Origin: Actinomycetota bacterium
GTDB lineage: Bacteria; Actinomycetota; Thermoleophilia; UBA2241
Direction: 5' to 3'
Assembly: GCA_003164655.1 (NCBI GenBank)
Contig: PLTW01000040.1
Location: 1-12,024 of the forward strand
Length of the DNA stretch: 12,024 bases
Each line of letters begins with the position of its first letter. Position 1 is the first letter of the stretch. Positions 6,484 to 12,024 of the stretch are shown here, one piece after another. A program made the translations under genes and the position numbers. The notes below the pieces were generated by a model, which saw only the letters and a list, made by a program, of their open reading frames with translations, was not told the origin of the DNA and did not search any database.

Positions 6484-8142
6484 CTATCGCACGAGTGGGC
6501 CGGCGAACCCGACCGGCCGGTCGCGCACGACGAGGCGGTTGCTGGCCACTGTCGACCCGCGATTGCCGGCCGCGTCGGTGGCCGCCACGGTGAACCGATA
6601 GGCTCCCCTGGGCAGCCGGCCGGCAACAACACAGCGCTGCGTGCGTTCGACCTTGACGACCGCCGCCGCGAGCCGTTTCACGAGCTTGCCATGCACGTTG
6701 CGGATCCTGATCGTCACCGTCGCGGTCGCACTGCCGGGCCGCGGGTCGCTGATGAAGAACCGCAGAACGACAGGTTGGCCGCGGATCGCGGCGGCCGGCC
6801 ACAGGGCGACGGGTGTCGGCCGGCGGGTGTCGATGAGCACCCTGCCGCGGCGCGCCGCTTCGACATTGCCGGCGTTGTCGATCGCGCGATAGAGGAACGC
6901 GTGGACGCCGTCGCCGCTGTGATCGGCCGGCGCCGCGACGGTGAACGACAGGCTCCTGGCGAAGGTTGTACCGCTCGTCCAGGTCTTGCCGCGGTCGAGC
7001 GAGTACTGCACGGCGGCGACACCCGAGCCGCCCGGCCCGTCGCTCGCGGTCAGCACCACGCGCACCGATCGGCTTTGCCAGGTCGCGCCGGCGCCCGTTG
7101 CTGCGGAACGCACGCCGCCGGGCCCTTCGACCGTGCCGGCGGCGACGGTCGTCGGCCGCCGCACGTCCGACCAGCCGCCGCGAGTGCTCGTCAGCATCGT
7201 GCCGGTCGTACCGGCGACGAAGCCGTGGTGCACGTCGGCGAAGGCGACCGCCGCGAGATCGTGTCGAGTGGGGCAGCCTTGCGCACGCCAGGTCAGTCCG
7301 CCGTCGGTCGTGGCGAGGATGACGCCGCCGACGCCGACCGCCCAGCCGTGACGCTTGTCGGCGAAGGCGACCGTGTACAGGTCGGGGGCCTTTGCCGCCG
7401 AGCGGCGCACCACGTTCCAGTGAACGCCGCCGTCGCTGGTAGCGACGATGACGCCGCTCTCCCCCACCGCCCAGGCGCGCAGCGCGCCACAACTCGTCAC
7501 ACCGTTCAGGTAGTCGCTGGTCGGCGCCCTCTGCCTGGTCCAGACGGCGCCGCCGTCGGTGGTGGCCATTATCGTGCCGTGGTCGCCCACGGCCCAGCCG
7601 TGGTCCGCGTCGGCGAAGGTGACGCTGTACAGAGCGTCGGCGCCCAGCGTGCTCTGCGCGCTCCAGGCGGCGCCGCCGTCGGTCGTGGCGACGATGACGC
7701 CGCCGCCGGACGCGTCGTCGGCGCCCACCGCCCAGCAGTCCCGGCCGCGGGCAGCGACGCCGACCAGCGTCGCGTTCGTCGTCGGGGCGGCCTGCGCCGA
7801 CCAGACGGCGCCACCGTCCGTGGTAGCCACGACGGTCCCCTTGGGTCCGACCGCCCAGCCGTCGAGAGAGTCGGAGAAGGCGACCCCGTAGAGATCGTGA
7901 GAGGTCGCCGGGTGCTGCGCAGTCCAGCTCGCGCCGCCGTTGCTCGTGGCCACGATGGTCGGCCCGGGACCGACCGCCCAGGCGTGAGCGGGGTCGGTCG
8001 CAGCCACCGACAGAAGAGGGGCGGAGGCCGCCTGATGAGCCGTCCAGCCGGCATTCGAGGCAAGGGCGGGGCCTGCGGCGACGGCGGCCAGGGCGCCGGC
8101 CAGCACACAGACGGCGACCAGGACAAACGGCGCACGCTTCAC
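6484..8142 (-). CDS. Exported YCF48/BNR-type seven-bladed beta-propeller with C-terminal Ig-like domains
   Basis: This is a 552-residue exported protein. Residues 1-28 form a signal peptide (MKRAPF, hydrophobic core, cleavage after ALA). Residues 43-327 hold seven repeats of about 41 residues, of the form LYGVAFSD..GWAVG..GTVVATTDGGAVW. These match the photosynthesis system II assembly factor YCF48/BNR-like propeller family, and an initial GWTAHQ probably closes the ring. Residues about 345-425 form an Ig-like domain (SDGPGGSGVAAVQYSLDRG, DGVHAFLYRAIDNAGNVE). Residues about 430-540 form a second one of the FlgD/OmpL47 kind (YRFTVAATDAAGNRGS). A GTG start is chosen because GGGAGGG sits six bases upstream; the open frame extends further but lacks a signal peptide or site there. 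There is no anchor motif. No photosynthesis gene is present, so the role is probably surface binding or protein interaction, not photosystem assembly; a ligand is unknown. Confidence 0.9.
   Translation of the reverse strand: MKRAPFVLVAVCVLAGALAAVAAGPALASNAGWTAHQAASAPLLSVAATDPAHAWAVGPGPTIVATSNGGASWTAQHPATSHDLYGVAFSDSLDGWAVGPKGTVVATTDGGAVWSAQAAPTTNATLVGVAARGRDCWAVGADDASGGGVIVATTDGGAAWSAQSTLGADALYSVTFADADHGWAVGDHGTIMATTDGGAVWTRQRAPTSDYLNGVTSCGALRAWAVGESGVIVATSDGGVHWNVVRRSAAKAPDLYTVAFADKRHGWAVGVGGVILATTDGGLTWRAQGCPTRHDLAAVAFADVHHGFVAGTTGTMLTSTRGGWSDVRRPTTVAAGTVEGPGGVRSAATGAGATWQSRSVRVVLTASDGPGGSGVAAVQYSLDRGKTWTSGTTFARSLSFTVAAPADHSGDGVHAFLYRAIDNAGNVEAARRGRVLIDTRRPTPVALWPAAAIRGQPVVLRFFISDPRPGSATATVTIRIRNVHGKLVKRLAAAVVKVERTQRCVVAGRLPRGAYRFTVAATDAAGNRGSTVASNRLVVRDRPVGFAGPLVR
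7162..8016 (-). repeat. Seven tandem propeller repeats in the YCF48-like gene
   Basis: Blades start at about residues 43, 84, 126, 171, 212, 255 and 296. The core WAVG....GTIVATTDGG..W is nearly unchanged in blades 1-6. Blade 3 has a short insertion (DDASGGG), and blade 7 is degenerate (GFVAG, LTSTRGGW). The repeat is visible in DNA as recurring GCCGCCGTCGGT-type segments on the plus strand about every 125 bases, which suggests internal duplication. Confidence 0.85.
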
Positions 8143-8155
8143 GATGGACCCTCCC
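8143..8155 (-). promoter_or_regulatory. Ribosome binding site deciding the propeller GTG start
   Basis: GGGAGGG (8155-8149) lies six bases before GTG 8142. The 12-base string GGGAGGGTCCAT is identical to the leader of the minus-strand Ig-like protein gene at 11840-11829, where the final AT belongs to the ATG start. Confidence 0.65.
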
Positions 8156-8309
8156 GGTGAGGGCGGTCGCCCGACCGCGTCGTGACCGCCACGCCGCTCG
8201 CTCGACCGCGTCTCGTCGCCGGGCCTTCGCCCGACGCCGTGTTTTCTGGTCTCCGCTCGACCGACCCGACAACGTCGCCAAGGACTGTCGGCGCACTGCG
8301 TCGGATGCT

Positions 8310-8361
8310 CGAGGGCCTTGCTTTGCACCAAGCGTACCACGACGGCGCGCCGAGGCCCTCG
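8310..8361. repeat. Inverted repeat with 9-bp perfect arms in the divergent spacer
   Basis: CGAGGGCCT (8310-8318) and AGGCCCTCG (8353-8361) are exact reverse complements. A G-T wobble and one further G-C pair extend the stem to 11, enclosing 30 bases. It could form an RNA structure or mark a looping site; chance is also possible in DNA this GC-rich. Confidence 0.4.
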
Positions 8362-8608
8362 CGGACCGGGCGCGCGGAAGCGGCCCAAGGGCCCGGCTCC
8401 GAGGCCGCCGCACGGCGTCACGGCGCGGCGCAACGCCGCCTCGCGCGGTTATTCGGCCACGGGCCGGGGGAACAGCTAGCGCAGCAGGGCCTCGCGCGAG
8501 AGGCCACCGGCAGCATGTCCGCCATCGCGGCGGAAGCCCGAGCCGACCGGTGCCGATCAGCGGCGCCGGCCAGCGGCAAACGGCGCGCCGGTCGGGAAGG
8601 AGAAGACG

Positions 8609-9025
8609 ATGGGCTTGACGATCGTTGTGGGGTACGACGGTTCAGATTGTGCCAAGGCCGCGCTCAACCAGGCGCTCCGCCTCGCCGGACCGACCGGCAG
8701 GCTGGTCATCACCTACGCCGATGCGCCGCCCCGCATCGGAGCGTCGTCGCTGGTGCCGCCCGAAAAGGTCGTGGAACTGGGCAGAAAGGTCACCGCCGAG
8801 GCGCTGGCGGTGGCGCGGCAGCGCGGCGTGCCGGCCGAGGTCGTCCTCGAGGACGACCGCCCGGCCGAGGCGCTGCTCAAGGTCGCCGCACGGACCGGGG
8901 CGGACCTCATCGCCGTCGGCACGCGCGGCGAGTCGCAGCTCACCGGCCTGCTGCTCGGCTCGACTCCGTACCACCTCGTGCACCGCGCCACCCTGCCGCT
9001 CCTGGTCGTGCCTCTGGAAGCCTAA
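8609..9025 (+). CDS. Universal stress protein, UspA superfamily, ATP-binding type
   Basis: This is a 138-residue single-domain cytoplasmic protein, the usual length for one Usp domain. The N-terminal strand TIVVGYDGS (4-12) carries the conserved Asp10. The C-terminal half has the nucleotide-binding pattern G-2x-G-9x-G-[S/T] in GTRGESQLTGLLLGST (Gly104, Gly107, Gly117, Ser118), followed by HRATLPLLVVP, which forms the last helix and strand. That pattern marks the ATP-binding subgroup rather than the E. coli UspA type. The ATG start has AAGGAG six bases upstream. The exported serpin gene follows after 70 bp on the same strand, so they may be co-transcribed, which would make this a stress-linked cassette. 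Usp proteins generally act as dimers in stress survival; the precise role is unknown. Confidence 0.93.
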   Translation: MGLTIVVGYDGSDCAKAALNQALRLAGPTGRLVITYADAPPRIGASSLVPPEKVVELGRKVTAEALAVARQRGVPAEVVLEDDRPAEALLKVAARTGADLIAVGTRGESQLTGLLLGSTPYHLVHRATLPLLVVPLEA

Positions 9026-9095
9026 GGGCGAACCGCGGGCGGCCGTCGTGCGTCTCTTGCCCAGAGACCATCGGAACCATGGCCAGGGAGGCACC

Positions 9096-10367
9096 GTGCG
9101 CCGCATCACTGTCATTGTCGTCCTGCTCGTCGCGATCTGTGCGGTGCTGGCGGTCGTGATCACCACGAACCATCGCGCCGCGAGCGCCGCCGCGGCGCCG
9201 CTCAATCCGGTGCGCGGCCACCCCACGGCGACCGCCGACGCCCGCCTGCTCACCGCGCCGCTCGACCGCTTCGGACTGGCGCTGCTGGCCCGTGAGGGGC
9301 AGACCACGGACGGCAACGTCGTCATCTCGCCGCTGTCCGTCCACGACGTGCTCTCGATGATTCTGAACGGAGCTCAGGGCCGCACGGCCGCGCAGATGCG
9401 TCACGCGCTCGGCCTCGACGATCTGAGCCTGCCGGCCACGGACCAGGCCTGGGCCGACCTCATCGCCGCCGCCCAGGGCGGCGCACGGCCGGCCGTGCAG
9501 ATCGCCGATTCGCTCTGGCTGCGCCACGGCATGGCCTTCTCCCCGGCGTTCCTGGCCGCCGGACGCGACTACTTCGCCGCCGCCACGCTGCCCCTGCCCG
9601 GCGACCCCGGGCAGGCCGCCGCCGCCATCAACACCTGGGTCGCCGGTCGCACCGTCGGCATGATCAAGCAGATCGTCGAGCCGAGCTACTTCAGCGACGC
9701 CACGATCCTCACGGTCGTCAATACAGTGCACGTCAAGGCCGCCTGGCAGGTGCCGTTCGACTCGGGCCGTACGCAAGCCGCGCCGTTCAGGCTCGCCGGC
9801 GGCACGGTCGTGCGGGTGCCGACCATGAGCGGACCCGTCACCGGGCCCGTCGCGCGGACGGCCGCCTACGACGCGGTGGCCCTCGCCACCAAAGGTCCGG
9901 TCACCGCCTGGGTGGTCGTGCCGCGCGCCGGCCAGACGCCCGACTCGCTGCTCGCCCTGTTTGCCGCCCACGGCCTGGACTCGCTGTACCGCGCGGCCCG
10001 GCCCCAGCCGGTCATGCTCGACCTGCCGCGGCTGCACACCACGTTCTCGGCCCCGAACCTGCAGCCCGAGCTGGAAGCGCTAGGCATGGTCACCGCCTTC
10101 TCACCCCAGCAGGCAGAGCTTCAGGGCATCGTCGCCCCCGGCACCCAGGGACGTGTCTACATCGAGCGCATCGTCCACAAGGCCGTGCTCGACGTGCGCG
10201 AGAGCGGTGTCGAGGCGGCGGCCGCGACGGCCGGCATAGTGGGTATCACCGCCGAGCCCTACGCGCCCCTCACCATCCGCGCCGACCGCCCGTTTCTCAT
10301 GGTGCTCACCGAGAAGGCCACGTCGGCGCCCCTGTTTATGGCGCTGATCAGGGACCCGCGCGCGTAG
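9096..10367 (+). CDS. Exported serpin (serine protease inhibitor, I4 family)
   Basis: This is a 423-residue protein. Residues 1-21 are a hydrophobic signal peptide or signal anchor (MRRITVIVVLLVAICAVLAVV) followed by an Ala/Ser-rich linker with possible cleavage after ASA, so it should act outside the membrane. The serpin fold covers about 55-423, with NVVISPLSVHDVLSMILNGAQG near the N-terminus, the core signature VNTVHVKAAWQVPF, and the C-terminal DRPFLMVLTEKATSAPLFMALIRDP. The reactive-loop hinge is ESGVEAAAATAG: Glu369 at P17, Gly371 at P15, Val372 at P14, Ala374-377 at P12-P9 and Thr378 at P8. These small residues allow loop insertion, so an inhibitory serpin is expected. The 17-residue rule puts P1-P1' at Thr385-Ala386, suggesting an elastase- or subtilisin-like target. 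The GTG start follows AGGGAGG (9085-9091). The open frame reaches back to 8625 through the stress protein gene, but that part is a shadow. A secreted subtilase lies about 5 kb upstream. Confidence 0.93.
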   Translation: MRRITVIVVLLVAICAVLAVVITTNHRAASAAAAPLNPVRGHPTATADARLLTAPLDRFGLALLAREGQTTDGNVVISPLSVHDVLSMILNGAQGRTAAQMRHALGLDDLSLPATDQAWADLIAAAQGGARPAVQIADSLWLRHGMAFSPAFLAAGRDYFAAATLPLPGDPGQAAAAINTWVAGRTVGMIKQIVEPSYFSDATILTVVNTVHVKAAWQVPFDSGRTQAAPFRLAGGTVVRVPTMSGPVTGPVARTAAYDAVALATKGPVTAWVVVPRAGQTPDSLLALFAAHGLDSLYRAARPQPVMLDLPRLHTTFSAPNLQPELEALGMVTAFSPQQAELQGIVAPGTQGRVYIERIVHKAVLDVRESGVEAAAATAGIVGITAEPYAPLTIRADRPFLMVLTEKATSAPLFMALIRDPRA

Positions 10368-10374
10368 CTTCACA

Positions 10375-10412
10375 GCGCCGGCGGCGGCGCCGAGCCGGCG
10401 GCGGCGCGGCGC
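10375..10412. terminator. GC-rich repeat/hairpin between convergent genes
   Basis: A 14-bp direct repeat GCCGGCGGCGGCGC occurs at 10377-10390 and 10394-10407. GCGCCG (10375-10380) can pair with CGGCGC (10407-10412), and several alternative pairings exist. Filling most of the 50 bp between two convergent stop codons, it may stop transcription from both sides, though no T-tract is present. Confidence 0.3.
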
Positions 10413-10417
10413 CCTCC

Positions 10418-11830
10418 CTACCGCACGGCGACCTTGACGACCGAGGTGAAGGCCGGAAAGTCGTAGCCTGCGTACTTTGCCACATACCAGGTCGTGCGCT
10501 GCGGGTGCAGCAGACCGGTCGCGAACTTGCCCGACGCGATCTTGTAGGTGCCGCCCTTGAGCCAGCCTTTGGCGGCCAGGGTCGCCGGCTGGCCGGCCAC
10601 CCTGGTACGTGAGTAGATGACGACCTTGCCGGCGCCCGCCGGCACCTTGCCGCTCAGCCGGACGGCCTTGCCGCGGTGGATGGCGCTCGCCGAAGCGTTG
10701 AACGTGCAGACCTGGAAGTAGTCCCACAGGTCCACGGAGCTGTCGGTGGCGTCGAGCCGGTAGGTGTCGATGTCGTAGGTGTCGACGATCGCGTTCGGGC
10801 GGATCTGCAGAGACACGATCCGCGTGCCGACGCCGCTGGAGGTTATCGGCTTGTAGTCATAGGAACTCGTCGGGCCGTAATAGCCGACGAACTGCGATAT
10901 TTCGCCCGCGGGCCAGCCCTTGAGAACCATCGTGACCGTCGTGCCGGGCTTGCCGGAGTGCCGGCAGGTCGGCCCGGCCAGGTAGGCATACTGGGCCCGG
11001 CGCCAATCGAGGCTCACCGTATCGGGCGCGGTCGCGCCGGCGACGACACTTACCGGGGAGGCGCCGAGCCACTCCGTCTGGGCCAGACAGGTGGGATAGT
11101 CCAGGCTCCCCGCGAAGTGGTAGTAGTAGGCGACGACGTCGTCGAAGGCGGCCGGTGGCGCGTAGGCCAGACCCGACCCGCCGGCGAGTGCCACCTTGGA
11201 CTGCGCCTTGCCGTCGGCGCCCGCCACCAGCACCTCGGCACGAGGGGCGCCCGGGGCGTTGGCGATGGTCACGTTCACCGCTGCCGGCCGGAGCTCGTAA
11301 CTGTACGGCGCGGGCGTAGTGGCATCGTTGGCGGTCGAGAAGTCGTTGCTCCAGCTCTCCAGATACTCAAGCGCCGAGCCCGTCGACGGGACCGTATACC
11401 AGGCTGTCAGGTCGTCGCTCTTCGGGGTGACCGACGAATGGGAGGTGACGCCCCGAAACGCGAACGCGCCCGTGCTGTCGGTGCCGGGCGACCCAACCGC
11501 AGTCTCGTTGGAACCCCCGAGCACGTACTTGAGAGTGCTGTTCTGCTCGCGTTCCCACCAGCCCCAGTCGACCTCTGCCCCGACCACCGGCGTGCCGGCC
11601 AGGTTGAGCACGTGGCCGCTGATGTCGTAAACGGGAGCAGCGCCCAGGCGAGAGAAAGCCGGCCCCGCAGGAGCCGCGCGTCCGGCTCCGAAGGCGACAT
11701 GTCTGCTGCGAAGGACCGGGTGGCCGCCTCGGCCGGCGGCGTGTCCCACGCCGGTCGAGGCCGGCGCGCTCGACGTCAGCACGAGGCCGACCGCCAGCAC
11801 GGCGAAGGCGCATACGGCAAGACGTCTCAT
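10418..11830 (-). CDS. Secreted carboxypeptidase-regulatory-like / Ig-like surface protein
   Basis: This is a 470-residue exported protein of unknown function. Residues 1-24 are a signal peptide (MRRLAVCAFAVLAVGLVL, cleavage after APA). Residues about 67-130 resemble a CarboxypepD_reg/Kre9-like beta-sandwich: YDISGHVLNLAGTPVVGAEVDW, then TDSTGAFAFRGV. The middle (about 180-370) is aromatic- and Thr/Ser-rich without a family I know. The last 95 residues form an Ig-like module (HRGKAVRLSGKVPAGAGKVVIYSRT, TTWYVAKYAGYDFPAFTSVVKVAVR), a tail style I associate with surface proteins of deep-branching actinobacteria. There are three cysteines in the mature part and no anchor or catalytic motif. ATG 11830 is preceded by GGGGAG five bases upstream; an upstream extension of the frame lacks a signal. 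It converges on the serpin gene with a 50-bp gap. Confidence 0.85.
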   Translation of the reverse strand: MRRLAVCAFAVLAVGLVLTSSAPASTGVGHAAGRGGHPVLRSRHVAFGAGRAAPAGPAFSRLGAAPVYDISGHVLNLAGTPVVGAEVDWGWWEREQNSTLKYVLGGSNETAVGSPGTDSTGAFAFRGVTSHSSVTPKSDDLTAWYTVPSTGSALEYLESWSNDFSTANDATTPAPYSYELRPAAVNVTIANAPGAPRAEVLVAGADGKAQSKVALAGGSGLAYAPPAAFDDVVAYYYHFAGSLDYPTCLAQTEWLGASPVSVVAGATAPDTVSLDWRRAQYAYLAGPTCRHSGKPGTTVTMVLKGWPAGEISQFVGYYGPTSSYDYKPITSSGVGTRIVSLQIRPNAIVDTYDIDTYRLDATDSSVDLWDYFQVCTFNASASAIHRGKAVRLSGKVPAGAGKVVIYSRTRVAGQPATLAAKGWLKGGTYKIASGKFATGLLHPQRTTWYVAKYAGYDFPAFTSVVKVAVR

Positions 11831-11841
11831 GGACCCTCCCC
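11831..11841 (-). promoter_or_regulatory. Ribosome binding site of the Ig-like protein gene
   Basis: GGGGAGGG (11841-11834) precedes ATG 11830 by three bases, or five bases from the GGGGAG core. Together with the first two bases of the start codon it forms the 12-base string GGGAGGGTCCAT, shared exactly with the propeller gene leader. Confidence 0.6.
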
Positions 11842-11893
11842 TGGCTGTCTGTGTAGGGTACGCCGGCGAGCCGGTCGGCGCGGCCGTTTGAGC

Positions 11894-11910
11894 CCATGGT
11901 AGACCCATGG
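11894..11910. repeat. Paired CCATGG sites, one helical turn apart
   Basis: CCATGG occurs at 11894-11899 and 11905-11910, with centres 11 bp apart, giving both a direct and an inverted repeat. It lies 64-80 bases before the Ig-like protein start, where an operator could sit. No good -35/-10 pair was seen nearby (TACCCT around 11860 is the best -10, without a -35). Confidence 0.35.
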
Positions 11911-11922
11911 CGCGGCGGCACA

Positions 11923-11987
11923 AAGGCCCGGCGTACAAGGCCGTCGCCTGACTCGCGCACGCGCTGAGCGCGCGACGCCCGGGCCTT
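11923..11987 (-). terminator. Long bulged hairpin after the upstream minus-strand gene
   Basis: AAGGCCCGG (11923-11931) and CCGGGCCTT (11979-11987) are perfect inverted arms. An inner stem CGTCGC (11942-11947) with GCGACG (11972-11977) continues it across a 10-base bulge. On the minus strand it starts 12 bases after the stop at 12000 and ends in CCTTTG, a minimal T-run. It is a plausible terminator for the gene ending at 12000, separating it from the Ig-like protein gene. Confidence 0.45.
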
Positions 11988-11999
11988 ACCCCGCCTCAG

Positions 12000-12024
12000 T
12001 CACTCGTAGCGCAGCGCCATTGTC
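12000..12024 (-). CDS. C-terminal codons of a gene entering from the right, possibly MacB/FtsX-type permease
   Basis: Reading the minus strand from the right edge gives T-M-A-L-R-Y-E-stop, with TGA at 12002-12000. The ending ALRYE is common at the C-terminus of MacB/FtsX-family ABC transporter permeases (often VEALRYE). The stop is followed by the hairpin at 11987-11923, consistent with a gene end. Only seven codons are visible, so this rests on one short motif and could be coincidence. Confidence 0.4.

Larger units (their letters stand above)
8143..8608. other. Divergent intergenic spacer between propeller and stress protein genes
   Basis: No credible coding frame was found in this 466-bp spacer. 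It contains the propeller ribosome site and a 16-bp palindrome with 7-bp arms (GCGGTCG 8163-8169, CGACCGC 8172-8178) just upstream of it. A 10-bp direct repeat CGACCGCGTC lies at 8172-8181 and 8203-8212. Long-range inverted arms lie at 8310-8318 and 8353-8361, and a small hairpin GGCCTC/GAGGCC at 8488-8505. The stress protein site AAGGAG is at 8597-8602. I found no clear -35/-10 pair for either gene. Confidence 0.5.

Noticed and set aside
7162..8016. CRISPR-like or tandem DNA repeat, about 125-base period
   Set aside because: The periodicity is explained by the coding repeats of the propeller blades, with diverged DNA and no unique spacers.
6484..8142. Photosystem II assembly role for the YCF48-like protein
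   Set aside because: The protein is secreted, carries Ig-like domains and has no photosynthesis genes nearby; the family name reflects the propeller repeat only.
6263..8413. Minus-strand frame of 716 codons overlapping the propeller gene
   Set aside because: The Arg-rich translation without domains is a shadow; the neighbouring frame has seven clear blades.
8143..8433. Upstream extension of the propeller frame
   Set aside because: It lacks a ribosome site and would bury the signal peptide. GTG 8142 has GGGAGGG at ideal spacing and begins directly with the signal peptide.
8625..9095. Upstream extension of the serpin frame through the stress protein gene
   Set aside because: It overlaps the well-supported Usp gene in another frame and reads as Arg/Ser/Pro-rich shadow. 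The serpin signal sequence begins at GTG 9096 behind AGGGAGG.

Overview
This is a GC-rich window (roughly 70% G+C by eye) whose codons mostly end in G or C. Several genes start with GTG, Shine-Dalgarno sites are strong (AGGGAGG, GGGAGGG, AAGGAG), and hairpins lack T-tracts. With an exported YCF48-type propeller, Ig-like surface proteins and a TetR/DHA2 efflux pair, it fits a high-GC actinobacterium, possibly of the Thermoleophilia type. That placement is an inference from style; there is no rRNA or marker gene here. I see no CRISPR array, tRNA, insertion sequence or phage gene.

Layout, left to right: (1) the 5' part of an unrecognised minus-strand gene (1-405). (2) A 381-bp divergent spacer holding a perfect 22-bp-stem palindrome that abuts a promoter-like TATAAC. 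(3) A large secreted S8 (subtilisin-type) protease on plus (787-3945) with an I9-like propeptide and alternating PPC-like and Ig-like C-terminal modules. (4) Only 7 bp away tail to tail, a minus-strand operon of a 14-TM DHA2 MFS exporter (6200-4563) followed by its likely TetR repressor (4546-3953), with a consensus -35 and an inverted-repeat operator candidate upstream. (5) A minus-strand exported seven-bladed YCF48/BNR propeller with Ig-like C-terminal domains (8142-6484). (6) A divergent plus-strand pair: an ATP-binding-type universal stress protein (8609-9025) and an exported serpin with an intact inhibitory hinge (9096-10367). (7) A minus-strand secreted carboxypeptidase-regulatory-like/Ig-like protein (11830-10418). 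(8) At the right edge, the last codons of a minus-strand gene ending ALRYE-stop, a C-terminus familiar from MacB/FtsX-type permeases, followed by a hairpin.

The common theme is the cell envelope. Four of the seven substantially covered genes encode exported proteins (protease, propeller, serpin, Ig-like protein), and a fifth is a membrane exporter. The most notable point is a secreted subtilase and an exported inhibitory-type serpin within about 5 kb of each other, with the serpin directly behind a stress protein gene. A working hypothesis is control of extracellular proteolysis under stress; nothing in the sequence proves the two proteins interact. The efflux operon looks self-contained and separately regulated.
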